DNA of 24,626 nt from a virus, in IMG/VR virus record IMGVR_UViG_3300008108_000402, positions 1-24,626 of that record; one strand, written 5' to 3'. Below the pieces are notes generated by a model. That model saw only the letters and a program-made list of their open reading frames with translations, did not search any database and was not told the origin of the DNA. The position numbers and the translations under genes were made by a program. This document shows positions 16,075 through 22,334 of this stretch, in pieces (positions within the stretch are counted from its first letter, which is position 1; every line of letters starts with the position of its first letter).

Positions 16075-17091
16075 TTATCTACCCAATCTATTATTTCTTA
16101 TCTGTTCTTGGGACAATGCTTGACTTCTTCTAATAGTTGGTTCTGGTGCATTAGCAACGCTATAACCAAGTTTTATAAGTTCTTCAGTTGTTGGGGTACT
16201 TTTACCACTCATTAAATCTAATATTTTTTGATCTTCTGCGTTAGGTACGCCAGGTGCTGGTTGTTGTCCCGGTTCACCTTGAGAAGAATTTGCTATGGAT
16301 TTCAAAACATAACGATTATAAGTGAATGAGACCATACATTTTAATAATTGAGATGAATCATATGAAACTGGCATTGATGCCATACTAATTGGATATGCTT
16401 GAACAAAACCATACTGCAAATAATTTCCATAAAAATCTCTTTCAAACTTCGTTATATACAGATGACTTCTATATCCTCCCGGTCCATCTGGAAATCTAAC
16501 TCTATAGTTATAATTTTTATCTGGTGCTTCGCCAGTTTCTCCCATCGCATATCTCATCCATGCTTCAAACATCCTAATTACATTATATCCACCATTAAGA
16601 GTGCCGTGATCTACATAAAAGGTTAGATCAATCTGATTATCATACTGTCTTCTGTATCCAAGTCTTTCAGTAACTCCAGTATAATCATCATTAATTTCGT
16701 TTGTTAAGATTGAAGATCCGGGTAAGGATGCTTCAGTGCAAAGCAAATTAAGAACAGTACCAGAATTGTTATCATAATAATATTTACGAATTTCTGGAAC
16801 AGATGGTGGATTTATACCACACTCAAAATGCGATGTTAATGAAGGTCTTAGTAATCTTGAAATTACCAAATCATTTGTGATTTTTCTAGGAGCTGCCCAA
16901 TTAAATCCAGATGATGCTGGAGTTATTCCGTTTCCTGGACTTGTTCCACTTCCGGAAGTTGTTGGGTTTGATGGAAGAGGAACTCCAGGTGCTGGTTGTG
17001 GACTTGAAAAAAGATTTTTAACTATTTGTTGAGATATTGGATTAGGAGGCCTAGTATCAGCAAGTCCTGGAGGAGGTGCGTCGAATGCCAT
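16075..17091 (-). CDS. 54: Baseplate tail-tube initiator, gp54-like (338 aa)
   Basis: The Pro/Gly/Ser-rich N-terminus (1-65) is probably flexible. Residues about 75-265 have the tail-tube fold pattern shared by gp54 and gp19: 'NLLCTEASLPGSSI', 'DLTFYVDHGTLNGGYNVIRM' then 'FEAWMRYA', 'YNYRVRFPDG', 'YITKFERDFYGNYLQYGFVQ' and 'AYPISMASMPVSYDSSQLLK'. Length is close to T4 gp54 (320 aa). In T4, gp54 sits on gp48 and starts tube polymerisation. Here gp48 lies on the opposite strand about 940 bases away across a divergent junction. A short basic C-terminal tail (QIRNNRLGR) follows. A second tube-like protein is the main alternative. Confidence 0.65.
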   Translation of the reverse strand: MAFDAPPPGLADTRPPNPISQQIVKNLFSSPQPAPGVPLPSNPTTSGSGTSPGNGITPASSGFNWAAPRKITNDLVISRLLRPSLTSHFECGINPPSVPEIRKYYYDNNSGTVLNLLCTEASLPGSSILTNEINDDYTGVTERLGYRRQYDNQIDLTFYVDHGTLNGGYNVIRMFEAWMRYAMGETGEAPDKNYNYRVRFPDGPGGYRSHLYITKFERDFYGNYLQYGFVQAYPISMASMPVSYDSSQLLKCMVSFTYNRYVLKSIANSSQGEPGQQPAPGVPNAEDQKILDLMSGKSTPTTEELIKLGYSVANAPEPTIRRSQALSQEQIRNNRLGR

Positions 17092-17092
17092 C

Positions 17093-17100
17093 TATAAATA
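17093..17100 (+). promoter_or_regulatory. T4-type late promoter TATAAATA
   Basis: Perfect TATAAATA on the plus strand in the 39-base gap between the divergent gp54-like and gp4 genes, 31 bases before the gp4 ATG. The phage sigma (gp55) and gp33 system is expected to use it for the gp4-gp53 operon. Confidence 0.85.
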
Positions 17101-17130
17101 CTTTTACTGTTATATTATGTATGCTGGAAA

Positions 17131-17568
17131 ATGGCAGAAAGTCTTAAGAGTATCTACAAACCATCTTATCCGGAAAAATATAAAGGTGATGCAAATAATA
17201 TAATCTGTAGGAGCAGTTGGGAGAGACGTTTTTGTCATTACTGCGATAATAATCCAAGTATTATTTCTTGGGCATCAGAAGAGTTTTGCATTAGTTATGT
17301 ATCTCCCGTAGATGGAAGAATACATCGTTACTTTCCAGACTATCTGATTAAAGTTCAAAAGTCATCAGGTAAGATAAAAACTTATGTAATTGAAGTGAAA
17401 CCAAAGAAGCAAACAGTTCCACCAAAACAAAAATCAAGAGTGACTAAATCTTACCTACACGAATGCAGAACTTATGCAGTCAATCAAGCAAAGTGGAAAG
17501 CCGCGCAAGAGTGGTGTGCAGATAGAATGTTAGAATTCAAAGTCATTACAGAAGAAGAGTTATTCTAA
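17131..17568 (+). CDS. 4: Head completion protein gp4-like (145 aa)
   Basis: The sequence follows T4 gp4 (150 aa): 'YKPSYPEKYKGDANNIICRS', 'SWERRFCHYCD', 'SPVDGRIHRYFPDYLIKV', 'YVIEVKPKKQTVPPK' and 'VNQAKWKAAQEWCADR'. gp4 acts late in head completion, before tail joining. The arrangement of Glu31 (WER), Asp70 (FPDY) and Glu88-Val-Lys90 (IEVKPKKQ) also resembles a PD-(D/E)XK (TnsA-like) nuclease core, so it may act on DNA. First gene after a perfect late promoter. Its TAA overlaps the next ATG (TAATG). Confidence 0.85.
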   Translation: MAESLKSIYKPSYPEKYKGDANNIICRSSWERRFCHYCDNNPSIISWASEEFCISYVSPVDGRIHRYFPDYLIKVQKSSGKIKTYVIEVKPKKQTVPPKQKSRVTKSYLHECRTYAVNQAKWKAAQEWCADRMLEFKVITEEELF

Positions 17569-17957
17569 TGGCAGAAGGTTTTGGAAAATATGTCGAAACA
17601 GGAACAGCAAGAACCAGAGAACTTTTAAAAAGAATTGATAAAGAAGGTGCTACTGATCCTGAAGATGTAATGATGATAATTATTGATATCTTTAAAGAAG
17701 AGGTATTATATCCAGAACCTGGAAAGTTTTATACATTTATCTATAGTCCAAAAACTCCTGATATTGAGTATGATCAACATCCGTTGATTGCTTGTACAGA
17801 GTTATTGAAGTGGGGATTTAAAGGTATCAATTTTCATTGGAGACAATCAAGACAATACACCTGGGAAGAAGTTGCAGGAAAACTTCACGTTGTTAAGTAT
17901 AATGAGTTAGATGAATTGGTTTCGTTGCAGTATGGAAAATTCCGTCTAAATAAATAA
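17568..17957 (+). CDS. Conserved-type phage protein between gp4 and gp48, function unknown (129 aa)
   Basis: Begins MAEGFGKYVETGTARTRELL with a helical first half. The central stretch 'PGKFYTFIYSPKTPDIEYDQ', 'HPLIACTELLKWGFKGINFH' resembles a 'Y-x-F-x-Y-x-P-K...D-x-x-P-L-I...G-x-N-F-H' phrase I recall from T4-like phage proteins of unknown role. The C-terminus is 'VVKYNELDELVSLQYGKFRL'. It overlaps the gp4 stop by one base, so the two are probably translationally coupled. The stop codon itself overlaps the late-promoter-like box at 17949-17956. A head-tail joining or baseplate role is suggested only by its neighbours. Confidence 0.7.
   Translation: MAEGFGKYVETGTARTRELLKRIDKEGATDPEDVMMIIIDIFKEEVLYPEPGKFYTFIYSPKTPDIEYDQHPLIACTELLKWGFKGINFHWRQSRQYTWEEVAGKLHVVKYNELDELVSLQYGKFRLNK
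17949..17956 (+). promoter_or_regulatory. Late-promoter-like AATAAATA before gp48
   Basis: The plus strand reads CTAAATAAATAAAA across the end of the 129-aa gene, giving AATAAATA (7/8 to TATAAATA), about 77 bases upstream of the gp48 ATG. It may supply extra gp48/gp53 transcript. Confidence 0.4.
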
Positions 17958-17970
17958 AAACTCCTTATCA

Positions 17971-18033
17971 ATGTCTCATACTCTACGAACAACTGAGATA
18001 TTCATTCCTCTTGTAAATGGAAGGAAGTTCTGA
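17971..18033 (+). CDS. Possible 20-aa leader peptide coupled to gp48
   Basis: ATG at 17971 opens MSHTLRTTEIFIPLVNGRKF, and the TGA at 18031-18033 overlaps the gp48 ATG (TGATG). It lies in the only sizeable gap of the plus-strand operon, just after a late-promoter-like box. The gp48 Shine-Dalgarno (GGAAGG) is inside its last codons. It has no clear Shine-Dalgarno of its own, so it could be chance. If translated, it would couple ribosome arrival to gp48. Confidence 0.35.
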   Translation: MSHTLRTTEIFIPLVNGRKF

Positions 18034-19295
18034 TGGCAACAGGATCTATTACTAGAAATTATACAAATACTACATACTATTTTTTATCTCAAGGTGCTGA
18101 TAAAGAGACTTTAATATATCAACAAATAGAAAAAAGTGAGTTTGATAGAATTAGAAATAACACATATCAAGATAGTTTTAATGGAGAAGTGCAAAGTGTA
18201 GAAGGAAACACCTATACAGATACTTTAAATGGAAAAAATTATGCTTTTGTTGGATTTTATGATGCCAATGGAAATTGGCAATCAACTGGATTATCATCAA
18301 CAGAATCTCAGTATGGTAGCGTAAGCAACTCAATACAAAATGATAAAGATTTAAAAAAACTTTTAGTTGGTTCTTCAAATACATCACCAACTAATCCAAA
18401 TCAACCAGGAACACCAGGAACTTCAACACCAACGCAATCACCAAACAACAACCAAAAGACACCAACACCACAATCCTTAGTTTATCCTATAGCAATGATA
18501 AGCACTCAACAAGATAGGATAAAGTTTACTGCAGTTACTTATGTACCAAGTGGAAATTTACAAACTGGACAAATAACTTCTCCCAATAGAACATCCACTA
18601 CAGGAAAAACACAAGTGGGACCTACAGTATTTTTACCCGTTCAGTCAGGAATAAGTGATGCTAATTCTGTAGATTGGCAGGGAGCAAATTTAAATGAAAT
18701 TGATAGACGAATAGCAGATCTTTCTGGTGGATTAATGCAAGCCAAAAATATGGAAGAAATTGGAACAAAACTTGGAAAGTTTGCAGATGTAACCGCCGAT
18801 TTAATTAGAAATTATGGCAATGAAGCAAGGGCTTATCTTGCAGGAGAAGCAGCTAGTGTTCAAAATCTTCTTGGTAGATTTGGTTCTGTTTTAAACCCAA
18901 ACCTAGAACTTCTTTTCACTGGACCACAATTAAGACCTTTTGAATTTAGTTTTAAACTATCTGCAAGAGAAAAAGATGAAGCGGATACTATAAGACAGAT
19001 TATAAACTTCTTCAAGAAAAATATGGCAGTTAAAAAAAGTAGTGACGGAGTTTTCTTAAAATCTCCAAATACATTTTTTATTGAATATATGTATAAAGGT
19101 AAACCTGGACACAAAGGTATTAATAAAATTAAAGAATGTGCTCTTACAAACTGCTCTGTTGACTATACTCCCCTTGGAACTTATATGACTTATGAAGATG
19201 GTACTATGGTTTCTTACACCTTATCACTACAGTTTCAAGAACTTGTACCAATTTATGATGAAGATTATACTGATCCAACTCAAATAGAGTACTAA
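18033..19295 (+). CDS. 48: Baseplate tail-tube cap gp48-like (420 aa)
   Basis: The C-terminal two-thirds match gp48-family layout: 'PIAMISTQQDRIKFTAVTYV' (about 150-170), 'GPTVFLPVQSGISDANSVDW' (about 202-222), 'LNPNLELLFTGPQLRPFEFS' then 'FKLSAREKDEADTIRQIINF' (about 287-326), and 'YTPLGTYMTYEDGTMVSYTL' (about 375-395). In T4, gp48 caps the hub and binds gp54 to start the tail tube. The first 150 residues are specific to this group, with a Gly/Pro/Thr/Asn-rich linker near 120-148. Slightly longer than T4 gp48 (364 aa). GGAAGG lies ahead of the start. gp53 follows one base after the stop. Confidence 0.85.
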   Translation: MATGSITRNYTNTTYYFLSQGADKETLIYQQIEKSEFDRIRNNTYQDSFNGEVQSVEGNTYTDTLNGKNYAFVGFYDANGNWQSTGLSSTESQYGSVSNSIQNDKDLKKLLVGSSNTSPTNPNQPGTPGTSTPTQSPNNNQKTPTPQSLVYPIAMISTQQDRIKFTAVTYVPSGNLQTGQITSPNRTSTTGKTQVGPTVFLPVQSGISDANSVDWQGANLNEIDRRIADLSGGLMQAKNMEEIGTKLGKFADVTADLIRNYGNEARAYLAGEAASVQNLLGRFGSVLNPNLELLFTGPQLRPFEFSFKLSAREKDEADTIRQIINFFKKNMAVKKSSDGVFLKSPNTFFIEYMYKGKPGHKGINKIKECALTNCSVDYTPLGTYMTYEDGTMVSYTLSLQFQELVPIYDEDYTDPTQIEY

Positions 19296-19296
19296 A

Positions 19297-20319
19297 ATGA
19301 CTAAGCCATATTTCAGACAAGTTCCTAACTTTGAGTATGTCTCCAGAAATCCAGGAGACAAATACATCTCGGAGTATATTCCTGTTAAAAATCTTTTCAA
19401 GCGTGGAAAATTAAGGGAAGATATTTTTGGTGATCTTGCATTCTTTGAAAAGTATTCAATCATTGCAGATGAAAGACCAGATAATGTTGCTTATAAATTT
19501 TATGGAGATTCAACATTAGATTGGGTTATTCTTCTTTCAAATAACATTCTGAACATTCAATCAGAATGGCCAATGACGCAAAGAACTTTTGATAAGGTTA
19601 TGTTAGAAAAGTATGGATCTTATGAGGAATTATATTCAGGAATTCATCACTATGAAACGGACGAAATCAAGAACTCATTAGGAATTACTGTATTAAAATC
19701 AGGAATTACAATTAGTCCAACTTGGAAAACTAACGGCAACTTTTTAGAAATGGACTCTTCTAAAATTGGTACTATTTTTTCTGGAGATACTATCACACCT
19801 TCAACAGAAGTTACTGTTTATTCTGAAAAGGAAATTCCAAACCTAGGAGTTGGAAGTCAATTTACAATAACAAATGTTGTAGAGAATGAATACAATGGAA
19901 CTCATATAGTTAGTGAAATTATTATCCAAGGAGAAACTGGAGCAATAGCATTCAAATATAATTTACCTTCTATTCCAAATATAGCATTTCCAACATTAGC
20001 GGATCCAAAGAAGGAAGAGATTTTATTTACAATTCCAGAATCATCTACTATTGTTGGAAGTTCTTATTACTACGAATACTGGGATGCTGGTCTTGGATAT
20101 TCTGTTTTAATTCCTTCAACTGCATTTGTAAAAGCAGTTACTAACTATGAGCACGAATTACGTATAGAAGAAGCAAAAAGAAATATCTACTTGCTCAAAC
20201 CAAGATATCTAAACGTAGTCTTTAATGATATGGATGATATTATGCCATATAAAAAGGGTAGTGTTCAGTATAAGAACACTACCCTTAAAAGAGGTGATAA
20301 TATCAGACTTTATGAATAA
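19297..20319 (+). CDS. 53: Baseplate wedge protein gp53-like (340 aa)
   Basis: The N-terminal 130 residues match gp53: 'PYFRQVPNFEYVSRNPGDKY', 'LAFFEKYSIIADERPDNVAY', 'KFYGDSTLDWVILLSNNILN' and 'EWPMTQRTFDKVMLEKYGSY'. The C-terminus keeps 'YEHELRIEEAKRNIYLLKPR'. Between them (about 150-265) a beta-rich insert makes it much longer than T4 gp53 (196 aa), a common cyanophage feature. gp53 joins wedges around the hub. The final 23 codons contain a perfect 13-bp hairpin (20254-20286) that acts as a terminator for the opposite strand. The gene meets gp32 tail to tail with no gap. Confidence 0.85.
   Translation: MTKPYFRQVPNFEYVSRNPGDKYISEYIPVKNLFKRGKLREDIFGDLAFFEKYSIIADERPDNVAYKFYGDSTLDWVILLSNNILNIQSEWPMTQRTFDKVMLEKYGSYEELYSGIHHYETDEIKNSLGITVLKSGITISPTWKTNGNFLEMDSSKIGTIFSGDTITPSTEVTVYSEKEIPNLGVGSQFTITNVVENEYNGTHIVSEIIIQGETGAIAFKYNLPSIPNIAFPTLADPKKEEILFTIPESSTIVGSSYYYEYWDAGLGYSVLIPSTAFVKAVTNYEHELRIEEAKRNIYLLKPRYLNVVFNDMDDIMPYKKGSVQYKNTTLKRGDNIRLYE
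20254..20286 (-). terminator. Intrinsic terminator for the gp32 transcript, inside gp53
   Basis: A perfect 13-bp stem (AAGGGTAGTGTTC pairing with GAACACTACCCTT) encloses a 7-base loop. Read on the minus strand it is followed by TTT, so the stem end gives TTTTT, then ATATGG. On the plus strand it is followed by AAAAGAGG, so it should stop only minus-strand transcription. It lies about 35 bases beyond the gp32 stop, within gp53 coding sequence. Confidence 0.8.
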
Positions 20320-21034
20320 TCAGTCATTTGCTAGTTTTGAAAAATAAGCAAGTGCATCATCTTCGTCATCATCATCTGAAGTAATCTTAGGAAGTGAAGG
20401 AGACTTACTGCGATTGTAAGACTCTTCAAGTTCTTCCATCACTTTACTTTCACGACTTGGAGTTTGAGTATAAGATTCAAACTCATCTTCCTGCTCAACC
20501 ACTGCACGAGACTTGGTAGGAGTATTAGTTCCACCAAGACCTAGAACATAATTCATACGCTTTTCAAGATCTTCATAGGTCTTGAATTGATCAGGAGCAG
20601 TTACTGCAGATAGAGAATACTCTTTCTTCCAAAGTGCTTCCAGAGCATCGTCATCATCCAGTAGAGGTGCTACACGATCAAACTCAGACTTATCGTAGTT
20701 CCAATAACCATCCTTCTTCACGATCTTGATCTTGAAGTTAGCACCCTGCCAGAAATCAAAAGGATTGATCGGATCTTCATCATCAAACTTCAATATACCA
20801 ACCACCAGGACCTTGGAATGCATGAGAATACATTTTTGCCCAAGGAAGTTCTTCACCTTCTGGTGCGGGCAGGAAACGAATCACTGCAGAACCAACACCA
20901 GTTTTATCCATTTCTGGTTTCCAGAAACGGTCATCAGGACCAGTAGAAGTGGTACTCATTTTTTCTACTTGCTTCACAAGTTTCTCAGTCAGTGAACCAA
21001 GCGAAGATTGCTTTTTAAGATTTTGAAATGACAT
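20320..21034 (-). pseudogene. 32: ssDNA-binding protein gp32-like, broken by an internal deletion with frame change
   Basis: The first part (21034 to about 20786) starts MSFQNLKKQSSLGSLTEKLV and runs through 'VIRFLPAPEGEELPWAKMYS' and 'HAFQGPGGWYIE', then hits TGA at 20785-20783. A second frame, from about 20790 to 20320, continues with 'KFDDEDPINPFDFWQGANFK', 'GYWNYDKSEFD', 'LLDDDDALEALWKKEYSL' and an acidic tail 'SDDDDEDDALAYFSKLAND'. Against T4 gp32 (301 aa), WYIE falls near residue 75 and the second part resumes near 160, so roughly 80-90 residues of the DNA-binding core are missing, including the zinc-ligand region. About 238 residues remain over two frames. Both ends look well conserved, so the loss is recent or an assembly or cloning error. 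Promoter and terminator are intact. Confidence 0.85.
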
Positions 21035-21080
21035 TTGGATTACCTCGTATTAGTAGGATTTGGCTCTTGTGTACTTCGTT

Positions 21081-21109
21081 ATTCTACAGGTCAGAACCTG
21101 TTTTGTCAA
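21081..21109 (-). promoter_or_regulatory. Sigma-70-type promoter of gp32 with dyad in the spacer
   Basis: On the minus strand TTGACA (21109-21104), exactly 17 bases, then TAGAAT (21086-21081). The spacer carries a perfect 6-bp inverted repeat, ACAGGT-TCTG-ACCTGT (21101-21086), touching the -10. The -35 lies in the last codons of the upstream gene. A Shine-Dalgarno-like GAGG precedes the gp32 ATG. Confidence 0.8.
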
Positions 21110-21428
21110 TCTGTTCTTTCATTACATCAAGCATTCTTGACATATTATTGAGAATGATATTCATATCAGTGCCAGGAGGCATTCCCATCATAACTGCAGA
21201 TTCAACAACTCTTTCTTTCATATCAACTGCTTCTGGATCATCAGATAAACTTAGTCTTGTATAAAGAACTTTTTGCTTATCTAAAAGTCTCTCTAGAACT
21301 TCAACGTGTTCCAGTTTCTCTTCTTTACTCATCGTAGGAAACTTAAAAATGTTCCCATAGATTTGCTCTTGAAGTTCTGCAATCTCAGTCATCTCTGCAC
21401 GGACGACTTCGGAACTAAAGAAACTCAT
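21084..21428 (-). CDS. DUF1825-like protein between gp59 and gp32 (114 aa)
   Basis: Begins MSFFSSEVVRAEMTEIAELQ, followed by 'MSKEEKLEHVEVLERLLDKQ', 'KVLYTRLSLSDDPEA' and a helical end with 'NNMSRMLDVMKEQID'. The order 'M-x-F-F-x-S-x-x-V-x-x-E', a 'K...E-x-L-x-x-L-x-D/E-x-x-x-V-x-x-x-R-x-x-L-S-D-D/E' block and a final Met-rich helix match my recollection of DUF1825 proteins, common in cyanobacteria. It is all-helical and probably coiled-coil. It overlaps the gp59 stop by 4 bases and its 3' end contains the gp32 promoter. Its position suggests replication-linked expression; function unknown. A host-derived origin is possible. Confidence 0.6.
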   Translation of the reverse strand: MSFFSSEVVRAEMTEIAELQEQIYGNIFKFPTMSKEEKLEHVEVLERLLDKQKVLYTRLSLSDDPEAVDMKERVVESAVMMGMPPGTDMNIILNNMSRMLDVMKEQIDKTGSDL

Positions 21429-22021
21429 TGATCCTCCAAAATAATATCTTTCAAGATTTTACGAAAACGAAATACGTCAATATTTAGGAATGGATTATAC
21501 TTTTTAATTCTACGACTAACGGTTTCCCACACTGGATCTTGAAGTTTTTTATCAAAATTTTTTGAATAAGCAAAGATTTTATCAAACAAAACCATTGTTT
21601 CCAAAGAGACCTGTCCACTTAGATATCTCTTTAGAAGAACTGGATGTCCTTTAGAACATTTAAAGACATCCTCAAATTTATTTTCTTCAAATAATGTTTG
21701 ACTTTCTTCTTTAAAAATATAAGACAATGATTGTATTTTCTTTTGCCAATTTTGATATCTTGCTTCTCCTTCTTTCATCATCTCACCAATCCAAAGTGAT
21801 TCTGGATCATTGCAAGATACAAAATTAGCAACAAAAAAATCTATAACTTCTTGATCCGATTTTTGTCGTGAGACCTTTTCAAACCACATCCTGTCCTTCC
21901 TTTTGTAAAAAGACTGAATTGTTGCACGACTTTTACCACAGTATTTGTGATAATCATAACTGTCTTTAGTGAAATGATTTTTTAAAGACAAATAACATTT
22001 ATAAGCATCAAAAGGCATCAT
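21425..22021 (-). CDS. 59: Helicase loader gp59-like (198 aa)
   Basis: The sequence tracks T4 gp59 (217 aa): 'YKCYLSLKNHFTKDSYDYHK', 'YKRKDRMWFEKVSRQKSDQE', 'VIDFFVANFVSCNDPESLWI', 'YQNWQKKIQSLSYIFKEESQ', 'LLKRYLSGQVSLETMVLFDK' and 'PVWETVSRRIKKYNPFLNID'. gp59 loads the gp41 helicase onto gp32-coated DNA at forks and recombination intermediates, so its place just ahead of gp32 fits. The start is one of two tandem ATGs (22021 or 22018). The leader has no Shine-Dalgarno but carries the 53-bp conserved element. Confidence 0.88.
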   Translation of the reverse strand: MMPFDAYKCYLSLKNHFTKDSYDYHKYCGKSRATIQSFYKRKDRMWFEKVSRQKSDQEVIDFFVANFVSCNDPESLWIGEMMKEGEARYQNWQKKIQSLSYIFKEESQTLFEENKFEDVFKCSKGHPVLLKRYLSGQVSLETMVLFDKIFAYSKNFDKKLQDPVWETVSRRIKKYNPFLNIDVFRFRKILKDIILEDQ

Positions 22022-22073
22022 TCAAAAAAGTAATATAGGGAAATTTTTACCGGAATTTTTTCCGACCAAAAGT
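22021..22073 (-). repeat. 53-bp conserved leader element, copy A
   Basis: Partner of 908-960: 43/53 identical without gaps. It fills the gap between gp33 (stop 3 bases upstream) and gp59, and its last base is the A of the first gp59 ATG. The copy contains CCCTATATTAC, a -10-like TATATT, but no matching -35. The variable 7 bases between TTTCC and ACTTTTTTGAA are where the two copies differ most. Confidence 0.75.
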
Positions 22074-22076
22074 GAA

Positions 22077-22334
22077 TTAAAAAATTAATTTTGCGCGGGA
22101 AGTTTTCTTGAGAAAGTTAAGTTCCATTGCTTCGTACTTAATCTTTTCCTTAAGAGGTTTTGAAATAAGTTTGGGAACAGATTCCAAATCAATATTGTTT
22201 TGCTCACAGAAATAAACAACCGCATCAATATAATTCATATCAGGATTTACCTGAACAAGACTTTCAATCTCCTGAGCAAACCGTGATGGGCAAAAGAATT
22301 TACTTTCAAGTACCTTTTCTAATTCATTCTCCAT
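22077..22334 (-). CDS. 33: Late transcription coactivator gp33-like (85 aa)
   Basis: The second half resembles T4 gp33: 'DMNYIDAVVYFCEQNNIDLE', 'SVPKLISKPLKEKIKYEAME' and 'LNFLKK' against 'GMSYLEATTAFLEENSIPET', 'QFAKFIPSGIIEKIQSEAID' and 'ENLLRP'. gp33 links RNA polymerase on late promoters to the sliding clamp, working with the gp55 sigma. The frame can be extended 8 codons to a TTG at 22358, but the ATG at 22334 (MENELEKV) with AGGT just upstream is the better start; it overlaps the exonuclease end by 11 bases. Slightly shorter than T4 gp33 (112 aa). Confidence 0.8.
   Translation of the reverse strand: MENELEKVLESKFFCPSRFAQEIESLVQVNPDMNYIDAVVYFCEQNNIDLESVPKLISKPLKEKIKYEAMELNFLKKTSRAKLIF

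Noticed and set aside
20783-20856. Programmed ribosomal frameshift in gp32
   Set aside because: The overlap of the two frames is short, has no convincing slippery site, and even a shift would not restore the missing 80-90 residues, so a deletion explains it better.
22032-22037. Ordinary sigma-70 promoter within leader copy A (TATATT)
   Set aside because: No -35-like hexamer at 16-18 bases, and the TATATT is not kept in copy B, so it does not explain the conservation.
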